Shown here one piece after another: positions 45,474 to 57,700 of a DNA stretch of 64,000 bases. Each line of letters starts with the position of its first letter. Positions within the stretch are counted from its first letter, which is position 1. This DNA is from Diatrype stigma (taxonomy: Eukaryota; Ascomycota; Sordariomycetes; Xylariales; Diatrypaceae). The notes beneath the pieces are model-generated. The model made no database searches. It was not told the DNA's origin and saw only the letters and a program-made list of their open reading frames with translations. Made by a program: the position numbers and the translations under genes. The stretch is taken from positions 248,001 to 312,000 of the forward strand of contig JAKJXP020000047.1 of assembly GCA_022225965.2 (NCBI GenBank), written 5' to 3'.

Positions 45474-46972
45474 TTAGATGCTAAGGCGCTTGCTCTTTGC
45501 CGAGCTATGTTGCTCTAGGCGCTCCAGGTCGCCGTCGTCGTAGTTGTTGGTGTCGTCGTCACTAATATGGGAGGCGTCTCGCTTTCCCCTTTGAGATAGG
45601 GCAAATGACTCCGCCCGCGCGTTCTTCTGCAATGCGGGTAGTTGTCGTCGACGCGCATTGATAAACCAGTTGGATATTTGGTCTGTTCGCAAATTCAGTT
45701 AGTCAAGTCCGAAGCGGTACCGGATATCGCGTAACCGCGAGCAAGCAGTCTGGCGATTATTGGGCTCATTCTCGGTCTCTGATCAAGGTCCGGACAAAAT
45801 AGCTAGGGTATTCTAGCATGCTAGAAACCAAAGGGGAAAAAAACAATTAAGACTTACTCAGTTGCAGGCCAGTCGCCCTCACAAGCTCCTGCTTCTCGTC
45901 TTCGGTGGGATAAGGGTGCCCGAGGTGAGCTTGGAACCAAGAGCGAAGCTTATCGGTGGTCTCTTTCGGTAAATTTCCCCGACGCTTCCGTTGCCTGGTA
46001 TCTCCGGGCGCCCCAATACTAATTGGTCCAACGCGTATTGGCAGGTACGGATCCTGGTATGGTGCTCCATACGGACCAGGGGAGAACGGCGTTCGATCGT
46101 ACGGGCGGGTATATCCTAGCGAGACGGAGTGGTTCCGAGCAGCATAAGAGTAGCCGTAGCTGGTGTCTGCTGGCGTGTATGCCGACGCCCCAGATTCGGG
46201 TCTGTAGCCTGCACCATAAGGTGTACCTGGTTGTCCCATAGGTTCTCGGAGGTACTCCCCCACGGAATAGCCTCTCATCCTCTGCATCTCTATGTTGCCC
46301 CTCTCAGCAAGATGAGGAAATGGCAAGCTAGGTAAAGTCGGATGCATCTCAGCCTGTCCAGCTCCACCGTTGGCGGCAAGAGGGCGCAGCGGGGATGATG
46401 GGCTGCCTGTAGCATATATGACACCCCCGTTGGAACTGCTCCATGCTTCGGGAGATGGTCTAGGTCTAGTCGGTGATGACTGCTGGTAGTAATCACTTTG
46501 CGAGGCATATTGTCTTGGGACCTGGCTAGTCCTCTCGAGGTCTCTCCCACCGTCCAAAGACAGCCGTCGTCGCTTCGTATCTCTAGGCGAATGAACGTAT
46601 TCCGGCGGCGTCGCAAGCCCAAATCCACGCCCACTAATAGGGGATGTTGCTGATGACCCTCTTCTCCTGAGGGCATCTTGGTCGACCGGTATTAAAACTT
46701 CTGGAATAGCCTGATAGGACGCCGTTAGCGGGAAAGCAGGTAGAAAGGATGAGAGAAAACAGTACCTGCTTGATTGATGGAAGAGTAATATCCTCAAGAT
46801 TGTGCTGGTGTCGACGAACATTATCCCGTCGAGACTCATGCCAGGGGAGATCGCGATGGAACCCGCTGTTGGAGTAAGTAGTCATGGTGAGTGTAGAAGC
46901 CATTCCAGTCTCTATGGGAGAAGGTGGATTTGAACGAAATGTCACCGGGCGCTTTGAGGACCTATTGTCCAT
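45474..46972 (-). CDS. TALE-class homeodomain transcription factor, 422 aa
   Basis: Three exons: 46972-46766, 46710-45858 and 45682-45474. Introns are 55 bp (GTACTG to TCAG) and 175 bp (GTAAGT to ACAG), both consistent in phase. Intron 2 interrupts the homeodomain; the join gives GLQLNQISNWFINARRRQLP. The homeodomain spans about 310-372 (GNLPKETTDKLRSWFQAHL, then HPYPTEDEKQELVRATGLQL). The extra Pro-Tyr-Pro between helices 1 and 2 marks the TALE class. Recognition helix residues are WFINARRR (359-366), with Ile at the position typical of TALE proteins. The N-terminal 300 residues are Ser/Pro/Tyr-rich and disordered, with a basic KRRR (possible nuclear signal). The tail is acidic and then basic. 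Fungal relatives act in development and differentiation. The gene lies at the edge of a 17-kb region without genes. Confidence 0.93.
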
Positions 46973-49751
46973 AACATATCAACCAGTAGTAGGTTGTTAT
47001 ATTTATTAACTTTGCGGTTATGCCTATCACCGAGGTCAGTTGTGTGGTGGGTAAGATGGATATTGAACGTCTGTTCAATATCAGGAACATGGACTCACCT
47101 CCACCATATGAGCTAGAAACTGTTCGAACAAATCAGGCCAGCCAAGAATCAGAAATGAACTAGTATTTATATTCTTTCTCTGGAGCTGACAAGGTTTCGT
47201 TGAAAATCGGCACTGGAATAAGCGCAGAGGTCGTTGCCGGATATCAGTAGTGCCCCGTGTGTTATGGCTGGAAGCGGGCAAGCGATAATCTGCTTATGGC
47301 CGTCGTCCCAACTTAGTTTTCAGCTATTTCAGCTATGCAAAGTCATATAGATCGCATGGAAAGCTTAACGTTGGATGGTGGATATTTAAAGAATGCTCCC
47401 AGGGCGCTGACGAACTATAATTTAAGGATACAGGCCGCTAGAGGCTATAGACAACAATAGTGAAACAGAAGTGAAGTCTACAACACAACAGCAACGAACG
47501 AGATGACGAGTCCTAGATCACTCAAACAGCCGGGCGATCGGTGCACAGATGAATGAATGCGAGCAGGTAGGATATAGAGATCACAGCCTTCACGACCTGG
47601 AGATGTAAGAAGGCAAAGCAAAGCAAGGTGTGTTGAAAGCAAGGACTAGGAACGGCTGGCGTGGCAGATAGACTGAAGACTGAGCGCAAAGAATGTTTCG
47701 ACGATGAACCCGTAGTCACTACCCGCAAAGCTAGATCGAGGCCTAGTTTATGGCAACGCCAGAACAGTTGACAGGGAGGCACGAGTGCTTTCAAGCTTGA
47801 AGTCGGGAAAGGCTGCGCCAATGGCGTGGGAGACAGTTGTGATGGAGCCAAACTAAGCCGTAAAGAAAGCACAAATGCGAGGCAGAACAAGGATGACAAG
47901 GATTATAGAGATGTCAGGGCACCAGGGCACCACTAGGGGACCATCCACCCAGAAAGGCACGACGAGGAGGGAAAGAAGGATATAACCACAGGCTAGTAGA
48001 ATCGATGTATCACCGAGCTGTACTGTACCCGCATCCCCACAGACGACCCATCCTGGTTACTCGTGGCGGCTCCCTCCCACGAAGGGCACCGGGGCTACTT
48101 GACGGGCTACTTGACAGGCTAAGAGCCCAAGACTGCTAGGGCTCGCTGTAAGACCGGGATCTCGAGGCCTGCCGGGCTGCACCTGGACTGTTAAACGGAT
48201 TACTTACATAGGGTTCACTGCTAGTTCCGTTAGCAACATGGAAGGTTCTTGCGGGTTTGCGAGGTGATGACCTAGCCAGCGAACCGGGGCCGGCCTTCCA
48301 GAGAGGCGGGGAGTCGGGGTGCTAACCACGTTTACAACCACGTTTACATACTAACCGCAGTCAACAGGAGAGGCGGCTACAAGCGAAACTCAAAACAGCA
48401 GATGGGAATCATGGGACATGGGACATGGGACATGGAACGGCATAAGGGTATCTGTAGGCAGGGATGAGAGAGCCTTGAAAGTGACAGTTATTACTCCAGG
48501 GTTAATAAGTGGACTGGCCCGGTGAATAGAAGATGCTACCGGGGGCTTACCTCACCTTACACGCGCGTATCATTGCATATGTAGGAAAATGCATTCGAAG
48601 GAGTGGGCTGAACCTTCTGACTCCAGACGACATGGGCCGCATCTAGATTTGCATTGCACGCCAAACTCTAGTCCTTGCGGCTGCGTGGGCGTTGCCAAGA
48701 GAGGCCACCGACTAAGCTGCTATTGTCCAGTCTATTGTCCAGTATGCCTCGGCATCGTTCGCGGTGCCATACATAGTAATACCTGGAAGTCGATGAGAGA
48801 CGAAGAGCGCCGGCAAAGCTAGTTTCTACCGAAAGTCTCGTGAGCCATATTGCCATACCGCCGTCAGTATCGAACTTAGGGAGAGACAGCAGTCGGAACA
48901 ACTGCACGCTGCCGACCTAACCTATGGCAACCCCAGTGTGCCACTCGGCAGAAAGCATCGTTGCTCTAGGTAGAGCCAAGAGAAAAAAAATATGACACAG
49001 GGGCTCCCGAAGTTTTGGCACCACTAGAAGGTCGGCCCCTCTGCTCGGAACGAGACGATGTCACGCGGGCTGCTGGGTTGGGCCGCCCAGTAGAACTGAT
49101 GATGAATTACAGTTACTACCTAGGTATGGTATCCGGCAAATGCCTACCTGGGCCATCCTCACCTCGCAAGAAGTCAGGCCGAGGCAGGTGACTGCGTGCG
49201 TGTACGACAGACATAGCTTGGAACATGGGAAAAACCAAGAAGCCGTTCTGAAGTCGTCCGGCCACTAACTAACTCATAAGGGTTACTCGAATGGCGATGT
49301 ACCTACCTAAGCAACTTCTATCTCTCGGTCGGCCAGCTTCCCGAGAAGTAGGGCGTAAATATGGCGTAGGTACAGCTGCAAGACGGCCAGACTCGGACGG
49401 AGGAACAATAAAGTGAAGCTGTCTCTACGTAGTTAGTTTCTCTGCGTAGTTAGTTAGCAAGAGTTTGAGGGAATAGCGATCTGAGGGAATAGCGATCTAA
49501 GGGAATAACGATTCATGTGCCGCCGCGGAGTCGATGACGATCTCGCCTAGTGGTTAGTTGACTGAGTTGTTGGTTGTTAGTTGTTGATTAGTGAATAGGC
49601 TACATACATGCCAGCATACTTACATACTATACCTACTATTATTGTGCTATTGTCTAGTCTCGTGGGTGTTCGGTCTCTGTAGGGTCTCTGTAGGTGAGCT
49701 TGGCGGGGCCTAGCAGGACTTCGCAGGCGGTGCCAATCGATCAAAAACACA

Positions 49752-49788
49752 AGCGTAATAGGCGTAATAGGCGAAATAGGCGTAATAG
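49752..49788. repeat. 9-bp repeat (aggcgtaat), about 4 copies
   Basis: Four consecutive copies of ggcgtaata or ggcgaaata, with one substitution. Confidence 0.75.
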
Positions 49789-49858
49789 CAGGACCAAAAT
49801 AACGTTCCCGCTACCATGCACTTAGCAGTAATGACATACATGGATCGGATGGATTTAC

Positions 49859-49926
49859 AACCTGGAACCTCGACCTGGAACCACGACCTGGAACCACGAC
49901 CTGGAACCACAATGAACCTGGAACGA
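49859..49926. repeat. 13-bp minisatellite (cctggaaccacga)
   Basis: About five copies of cctggaaccacga, diverging to the right (cctggaacgaca). The minus-strand frame reading VPGRGSR-type repeats is an artefact of it. Confidence 0.8.
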
Positions 49927-50856
49927 CAAGGGCCAAGACGCCTTGCTTCAACCAGGGCTTCGACAAGGAGCAACTATTTCGTACCGGATTTGCATATCTC
50001 ATAACCTTGACCTTGGTATCGTTTGTCGCTAGCCTTTTACATACTTCATAATTACCTACATAATACGATAATCGGAGAAGAGAGAGAGAGAGAGGCTTGC
50101 AGAGGGAGAGTTCACTCAACTGGGAATGTGAAACGTTATACAGAGCAATAGTAACTACGGAGTACCTGCAAATCTATGTCCTATCTCTTACTTAGGTAGG
50201 CAGTTAGTGGATTATGTCATATTGCCGGCAATCGATCAAACTGTACGACATAATCAGCCATTGACAAGTTGAGCTAGGTACGAGGTACACAACCAAAGTA
50301 TACTCCGGGCCCAGAGTTTATTCTGCGTACCATGGCTCTCATGGCTATATGTGAATCATATTAATGCATATTGCAAAATACATACGTAGTATGATATATC
50401 AAACTGGCAGGCCTATAACTAATGGGTTGTTGCTATATTTATTCTGCAGTATTAATCATGCCTTTAAGCTTGCCTGTCTACCAATGCACGCTGTGCTTTT
50501 CTTTCTTGCTATAGAGTATAGTTGCAATTATCTACCTAGGTAAGCAAGATGAGCATGAGCCTGCTTTATACTCAAACGTTCTTGTGTAGGTACCTACCTA
50601 CCTAGCAATGTACACATACTCTATATGTACTTTATGTAGGTATTTGAAGCAAGCGACTATCGCGGCTGCTACCATTTGTGCTTAGCACGTTGTCTAGGCA
50701 ATTGTCACAACGAAAGCCGCGCGGTCATCCGAAGTGTCGGGCGACATGGACCGAAAATTATGGACTGCCCGCATTGTCAGCGACAATGGCAGGCCTATCG
50801 GCTGGCCAAGGCAGCACGAGGGTCCCACGGGCCACCACCTGGGCACTTGCACTACG

Positions 50857-50933
50857 GCATTAGCACTGGCACTGTCACTGGCAATGCCACTGGCAATGGC
50901 AATGGCGCTGGCACTGGCGCTGGCGCTGGCCCT
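50857..50933. repeat. hexanucleotide array (ggcact/ggcaat/ggcgct)
   Basis: About thirteen 6-bp units with variable fourth to sixth bases. Translation in any frame gives Ala/Ser or Leu/Ala repeats, so the open frames here (50,676-50,984) are repeat products. Confidence 0.8.
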
Positions 50934-51350
50934 GCTGCCCTGCTGCCCTGTCTCCCACATCCCGTACCTAGGTTAGTTAACTAGCGGTTACCACTGACGA
51001 ATACTTGGTTTAGCGCGCCAGGTTCCGCTGTTCAACACACGTACGTTGACCGGTAGCGAGCAGCCTGGCTTGAGGGGATCAGTCGGTAGCGCGAGCGTAG
51101 CGTCTCCGCCGCTGTGGCAATCGCGGCGCTCCACTTCGAAAACGGCACCCGGGCCGGTTGTCAAATGAATCAGGGCCTGTTTAGCTGCCCAGGCTTGCGC
51201 TGCTTCTGGCAATACACCCGTTGTCAGTGGGGCGGACGAGGGGAGCGACGAACTTTTTGGAGACGCCAGACGGTTGATGGATGGATACTGGCACCGGATA
51301 CTGGTACTCACTCACTTACTTACTACCTCTCTCTACTTTGTACCTACCAC

Positions 51351-51419
51351 GCCTACACACGCCTGCACGCCTGCACGCCTGCACGCCTGTACGCCTGTAC
51401 GTTCCGCACGCCTGCACGG
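51351..51419. repeat. 8-bp minisatellite (gcctgcac)
   Basis: Copies of gcctgcac and gcctgtac in tandem, with a partial copy at each end. Confidence 0.8.
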
Positions 51420-53024
51420 AGGCTGCGCTCGGAGAAGTGTCAAATTTCTAGTTAATGAGTACGCGCGTTCGGTAGACCCGAGGAATCGAAAAAGGCAGAA
51501 AGGGTATACATCATGCATCATAGACACCATCTGATATGGTAGTCTACTACGTAGTAGAACCAAGGAACCTGGAAGTCTACATCTACATAGTACATCTCGA
51601 GGTTCGGTTCGGTGAAGCGATCTGCGTACATAGGTATGCAGTAAGCTGCCAGCTCGGCGCAAATAGGATAATCCTCGGCTTAATACTCATCGATCGTTTT
51701 GTCGTCGGCGTTTCTATGCATCTCATCTTCAAAGCCTTTTGGATGTATCGTTGTGGTTGACAAACAGGAGAGCTCTCCGGATGAGTATGGTGTTACGAAT
51801 AAGAGAACTCCGATATGCCTCTGCGCATGGCTACAAGGCCGCTATGCCTTCAAATAAGCCAGAAGCTCATAAGTAACTAAGTAGCTTATTCTACCGATGG
51901 TTTTCATGAGCAGATGAGTATCCTGGTCGCCAAGTAGCTACTGATGATGGATTAGGTAATCACGCAGCCAAGTTCCTAGAGGCTGTTCACAAAATATAAG
52001 CTTACATTAGATTAGATAGTCGGTGGTGAAACATGCGCACGGCTCCAACGAGGCCAACGCTTATTATACAAGTACGTACTTCGTGCCATCGAAAGGGCTG
52101 GCCAAGTCTTCTATGTGAGACACGATGCCGTTGTGTATACCATATCCTGCCCATGCTCTTCTTCTGTCAAATACATGCCTAAATCGCTGTGATGGTTCGT
52201 TTGGTTGTGAGACACTTCGCATGCCTCAGTCATGCCCTCGAAAAGGGCGTACATCCCGGTGCCTCCATGGCTTCATGCTTTGTGCCATTGAACCAGAACT
52301 CGTTTTTATATCCAAGACACAAGCGCCATCCATTGCCTATCATCAGGGAGTAACGGTATACGACCTCGAGGGCGGCCATGATGGTTGGTTTGATGATCCG
52401 CCATGTTCAGTAATCAAAATTTTGGCAGGTTCGGGTGAACGACACAAACATGGTGGTAAGGTTGTGACCAAGTGACAGTGCTGCAAAGCATGCTTCGTAC
52501 CTAAGCTATATCCACCGACTGAATAAATGTCACACATACCTATTACATAGTACATATTACATATTTACATATACGCCATACATGTTGTTAGAGTATTCCG
52601 CAACGGATCGATCAACCCTTTTAGGGTAACCATATCGTAGTTTGTCTTGAAATCAGGCTTGCCACGCTCCAGCTGCATCAACCCCGGTCTAGATTCACAC
52701 ATCAAACTGTACGGAGTTTTGGTTGGTGCGTAGAGTAATGCAGCGCCAGACTCAAAACATAAACAGTTGCATCGGTAGGCACATCACTAAGAACGCAGAG
52801 GTAAGTACTTGGAATAGGTTGGACGAGGAAGAACCGGACTGCATATGTAGATGCTGATTAGCATAATACCTCCCTACTACAGGTACATATCGACCTGTGA
52901 GCTGTCTTGAGATTTAGCAGCCTTTCCCTGTGCGGTTCCGGCCCGCACACGAGAGTTTACGGCACAGGGATATGTTAGTGCCACCGTTGCTACCAATTTC
53001 TTGGGTGTAAGTTGTACTATAGTA

Positions 53025-53282
53025 CGAAGGTCGCGGCCACAATTGTTGATCATAGCCCATGTCTGGGTATGTGCGAATAGCAAATGCCATACAAGGGATA
53101 CTGTATTAAGACTTAGCGCTTTTAGTGGACTTAAACCAGTATATGGCGTTACTTCCAGGGCTTAAGCCCACTGAAGTATAGCGCTTATACTGCGCTAACC
53201 AATTTAAGGGTTAAGTGCGGCTCAATAACTACGTACTGTGGCTCTATGGGCTTGTTATCAACAATTGTGGCCGCGACCTTCG
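53025..53282. mobile_element. 258-bp TA-flanked MITE with inverted ends
   Basis: The ends cgaaggtcgcggccacaatt, continuing gttgat, form inverted repeats of 26 bp (left from 53025, right to 53282). Direct TA dinucleotides lie just outside (53023-53024 and 53283-53284), the duplication made by Tc1/mariner-type transposases. A second, inner imperfect inverted repeat (ttagcgctttta, then gtggacttaa at 53113-53134; ttaagcccac, then agcgctta at 53162-53187) makes the whole a nested hairpin. There is no coding capacity. Confidence 0.75.
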
Positions 53283-54106
53283 TATGTAAGGTAAGCAGTA
53301 ATAAGTTATCGAGCGTATCAGGGGGCGTTCCTTGACATAAAGCTAGTTCCGTTTTGTTATAGTTGTCAGTACTACCTACGTCCTAGACGGATATGTATAT
53401 ATCGTGGCTGACCATGATACCGGTAGTTATAAACGTACAAGCTGACATCAGGGCTTCAAGGTTGGAAGTTCCCTACATAGTACTCCGTAGTGAGTGGTTG
53501 ACAGAGGCTGCAGCACACGAGCTAGTACCTAGCAAATAAAATGCCGGTTGGCCTGCATATCCCATCCCACATCCCACATCCCACACAGAGACACATGAAT
53601 GGCACCTGTCAATTCTCTCTACTTCCGAGACACATGGGGGTGTCGATGGGGGTTGTCGGTGGCTGACTGATTCCGTGCGGCCGTCCAACGCCTCGCCGCC
53701 GCCACTTCTTTTCCCCCCTCTCACGGGAAATATACATACATACATACATACATACATACATACATACGTACATACATAACGACGCACACAAACATGGACA
53801 CGCCATCTTCTGACAAGCCGAGGCGTTCTCGAATTCCTCCAATCACCGGGCCCAGACCGTCGTTGGTGGCCCGTCGTTGGTGGCCCCAGTGGATGCAGCC
53901 GGGAAGTTGCAAAATAGCAAAGCCCAAGGTCATGTCATACGGGCCTACGTACGTACATACTTTAGTCATGTAGTAGTTACTGATCAGCCCCCCTGGCTCT
54001 CGAACCGGGTTCTCGGTACGGTCAGTCTGATCTGCATGGTCACATACACACACTACGGTACCACACTACCTACCTGTAGGCTGTAGATAGCGCTGATAAT
54101 TACTTA
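53283..54106. other. spacer between the two MITE-like elements
   Basis: Includes the (cata)n microsatellite and cccacatcccacatccc near 53,566-53,585. No gene is recognised. Confidence 0.5.
53732..53778. repeat. (cata)n microsatellite
   Basis: About eleven cata units, with one cgta interruption. Confidence 0.95.
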
Positions 54107-54793
54107 GGGCCTGTTTACTGGAATTTCGTCGCGACTACGAATGTACCGGATCAGCACCAAAACCCACTTTGACGACACCGTTCCATAACGCTTTCCTACT
54201 TTTGGGTGCGATTTACACTTGCACAACTGCTACAAAGATGCATAAATGTCGTAGCCGCAACGAAGAATTATGCATTGTACCACCCCTTGCTGCTTGGCAA
54301 CTTTCCTTCAAAAGGAAGGCATCGTGGCCGCGACGAAGCTCGTCGCGGCTGTCCTATTTTAGGACCGTCGCAGCTACGTTTGCCGCGGCTATAGCTTATA
54401 ATTGGTCAAATCCAATAATTCGACCCACTTTTATACTTAATAACGCTTTAAATGCTTTATTATTGGTTGCTGCAAAATGGGCAAAAGGGACTAAATGGGC
54501 AAAAGGAACAAAAGGGGCAGAAAAAGCAAAAGGGGCAAAAGGGGCAAAAGGGGCAGAATGGGCAGAATGGGCAGAATGGGCAGAATGGGCAGAATGGGCA
54601 AAATGGGCAGAATGGGCAAAATGGGCAGAATGGGCAGAATGAGCAGAATGGGCCAGAAAGAAAAGAGTAAATGCTTAGTCATTAGCCAGAATACAATGCC
54701 AGACCCCAGATTTTGCTTGTGCAAATAAATTGGAGCAATTTTGTATTTATGGAGCTTCGCCGCGACGAAGGTTGAAGTCCGGTAAACAGGCCC
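54107..54793. mobile_element. 687-bp PIF/Harbinger-like MITE
   Basis: The element is flanked by TTA on both sides (54104-54106, 54794-54796) and starts gggcctgtttactgga. Its right end is the reverse complement of gggcctgtttaccgga. The similarity continues inward to cgtcgcg on both sides, giving inverted ends of roughly 30 bp with small gaps. A TTA duplication and GGGCCTGTTT-type ends are characteristic of PIF/Harbinger elements. The interior has a short palindrome (gccgcgacgaagctcgtcgc, then ggc, near 54,328) and the 9-bp minisatellite listed separately. It has no transposase, so it is non-autonomous. Confidence 0.8.
54471..54652. repeat. 9-bp minisatellite (ggcagaatg) inside the MITE
   Basis: About twenty units grading from ggcaaaagg on the left to ggcagaatg on the right. 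Open frames here (77, 72 and 157 codons with 'GQNGQN', 'EWAEWA' and 'LPILPI' periodicity) are artefacts. Confidence 0.9.
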
Positions 54794-57700
54794 TTAGCAG
54801 TGCTAAGTTAGCACTGCATTCCTCACCTCTCGATGCCTACCTACGTACATACTATGTATGTACAATACGCACATACGCAATACCCGCTAGCTACAGCCTA
54901 CAGTAGCCTCCCATACCTCAGTTGGTGCGTGTCTAAGACATGAAGCCAGCCGCCTTGGCCGCCATGTGGCAGTTGAACGACTATCTGACCCTATTTGCAT
55001 CAGTAACACACTACCACCTAGGTACGTACAAATAGACTATAGTACCAATGAACTATCAGTGGATGAGACATACAAAGCTGCACCCTTGCATACTCGGTTC
55101 GTACGATTACGATTACGAAAGATTCTAAACACCTACTATGTAGTATGCCCACAAATAGGCAGGTGTATTAAGGCCATAGGGCTGGTTCACCATGCCACTG
55201 ATAGTAAAGAGATTCATAGTAAAATGGCTTTATCAATAATGCACTCAGTTCTTTCATGCACTCGGAACTATGAGACCAGCTCACCGATTATATATCCAAA
55301 AACGCTTAACTAACATCGCATCTACAGGGAAAGGGTTTTAGTTATCGTCAAGTGTCACGCAAGCTTTTGTTCAGATTCTGGCCATTGCAGCGGCCTCTCG
55401 CATCCAACGTACATCATGAGGTGATGAGGGTAGTGTATAGTTAATAGACCATCCAGCTTGAGCCCCTCCCCCCTCCCCCCTCCCCCTGGCAATTGATATG
55501 CCGGCACCCATCAGACGAAGCCGAATAGAAATGCGACGAACCCCGATCAACTGCTCTTTCCGAGGCCGATGCGCGGCATGCAAACATCCTGTCCTGTGTC
55601 GCATGATCTTTCTATCTTTCTTCTCTCTATACCACACACTCTCTTACAAAGCCCCAGAAATAGCTAACTATCGTTAGCCCCTCTTCCCTTCTGCCCGTCT
55701 GCCCCTATCCTCTAGTCCCGACCCGACAGCCGAAGGGCCCGACCCCTTATCTACCATAGTACCTACACGTCTGCCGACGCGTAGGTAGGCAGCCAGGTAC
55801 CAGCCCATATAGTTAATTATACTGGGACCATTCGCGATGTTTCCTTTATCAAGTAAGGCTCAGATCGTCTGACAGCGGAAGATCTCTCGTTACGCAATAG
55901 TTGGAATTAGTTGAACAGATCTTGCTTGAAGAACCATATAAGCCACCACGAAGCGGGTGAGTGGCAAGTGAGTATGCGTAATGCAATGTCCTTGGCGTAG
56001 GTAGCATCACGGACGGGATGGGCGTTAGATCGAGAAGATAGGTTAGATCCTCCGCGTCGAACTCACTCACACACTCAGGCCTATAGACCTAGTTAAAGGT
56101 TGGATTCATGGAACCCTGGAACCCTGGAACCCTGGAATCTACATGAAACACTTCGAAAGCAGCACGCTTCGCACTTTATCGTGCCAGAACTGCAGGCGCA
56201 GCGCCTGGTCAAAATGAGTACGCGTGTTACCCCAGCTACGCAATTTGAACACCTGCTTCCGCAGCAGTGTAAGCACTTTTCGGCTACCATGTACGGCTGC
56301 TCTGCTCAGGGCAAGGATCACCCCTAATGGACCTGCAGCCACAGCTATCCCTGGCATGGGGGCGGTTTATCTCCGATAATGTCGGTTGCGTTGCGTTCAC
56401 CAGGGGCCCCAGGGGCACCGGGGGGTGAGCAAGACGTCAAATTAATAACTGTGAATTGTGCTGCTCGGCGCTTCCGAAGAAACGGCTGATGAGGTAACTG
56501 GATCGGCGAAATGTCTCAGCATTGGCTGATGTTCTTCTTTCTCATGGCTCATCCCAGCCCTTTCACGAACGGCTATCTCCTTGAAGATCTTGGCTGCTAC
56601 CTCAGTCGATTCTTTTTGACGTTGCTAGCATAAGAGGCGCACAAAAGTCCCGGCGCTTGGCGCAACGTCGCTAATCTGACATGTAGATATTGTGGAGGTA
56701 GCGGGCCTCCATCCGGGCCCATCCCTAGAGCAATATGTGACGAGAGTTATTACTCCCTACGTACATACGTACTAACATAAGGTAGGTTCTCCATAAGGTA
56801 GAATGAAACTACCATGTACGTATCGACCGTGAGGCGGCACATCTGCTCTGCTGATCGAGCACCTGCATTCACCCCCGTGCGTCTAAGAACGTGGGCAAAA
56901 TCCACTGCTGCACGTTCCGCGGTGGTGGCAGATCGGCGGAATTATGATGCCAAGCGCGCTGAGATCCCACAGATCTCCAAGGTGAACGACATGTAATAAA
57001 CTACATAGTAGGCAGTCAATGCCCACCGCCATTGCGAGCGCGACAACGGGACGGCGAGGCGTAGGTAGCACGTAGCGGGGCTGCCCGTCCCCCGAGAAGC
57101 ACCAGCCCGGACTGCCTACATGGGATCGTCGCCGCCGGACGTTGGTATTAGGTTTCGCTGCTAATCAACAGGCATGTCTTTGACTCTCGCTCGTCTCAAC
57201 GTCGAACGTCCTTGGATACCAGCCGGCTGCCGTGGCCCGTCACACCACGAGTTTATCTTCTGTAGCGGTTGTGGTCAGCCTGATTCCGATCAACGATGCA
57301 CCTTCACGCACGCCACTGTTTCCACGAAGTTCACACACGTCGGAACCTATGGATAGTGCTCATCTACCCCCGTCCATCCCCCCTCCCCTCCCCCTCTCCC
57401 CCCTTTGTGTGTGGTGGTACCGTCCTATACCATCATACAAGGGAGCAAATGTACACTGCAGCTCATTTCGCTGTCTGACACGTCGTCAAGCCAAGCACCC
57501 CTGACCAATCTTAGAGGACGAGCAAAAGTCGTCTAATAGGTATTTCACAAGACGCTACAGCTATAGTATGGCTAGTTAGGATACGCTTCAGCCTCCCCTT
57601 AACTAGCCATGCCTTCCATCCTTCATCCTTGAGCTTGGTAGATGCTTCGTGGGGGGGGTTGCGTGTACATAGTCTGTTACGCCGGTGGCTTGGGCTAGAC

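Larger units (their letters stand above)
46973..53024. other. gene-poor region, left part
   Basis: No supported protein gene. The first few hundred bp should be the leader and promoter of the homeobox gene. The rest has simple repeats (listed where clear), including gggacatgggacatg near 48,414-48,436, gagggaatagcgatct near 49,466-49,502 and (ag)n near 50,079-50,092. Short frames (all below 130 codons) are not conserved-looking. Confidence 0.5.

Noticed and set aside
54169..54728. Repetitive frames (EWAEWA, GQNGQN, LPILPI) in the MITE
   Set aside because: Products of the 9-bp minisatellite in different frames.
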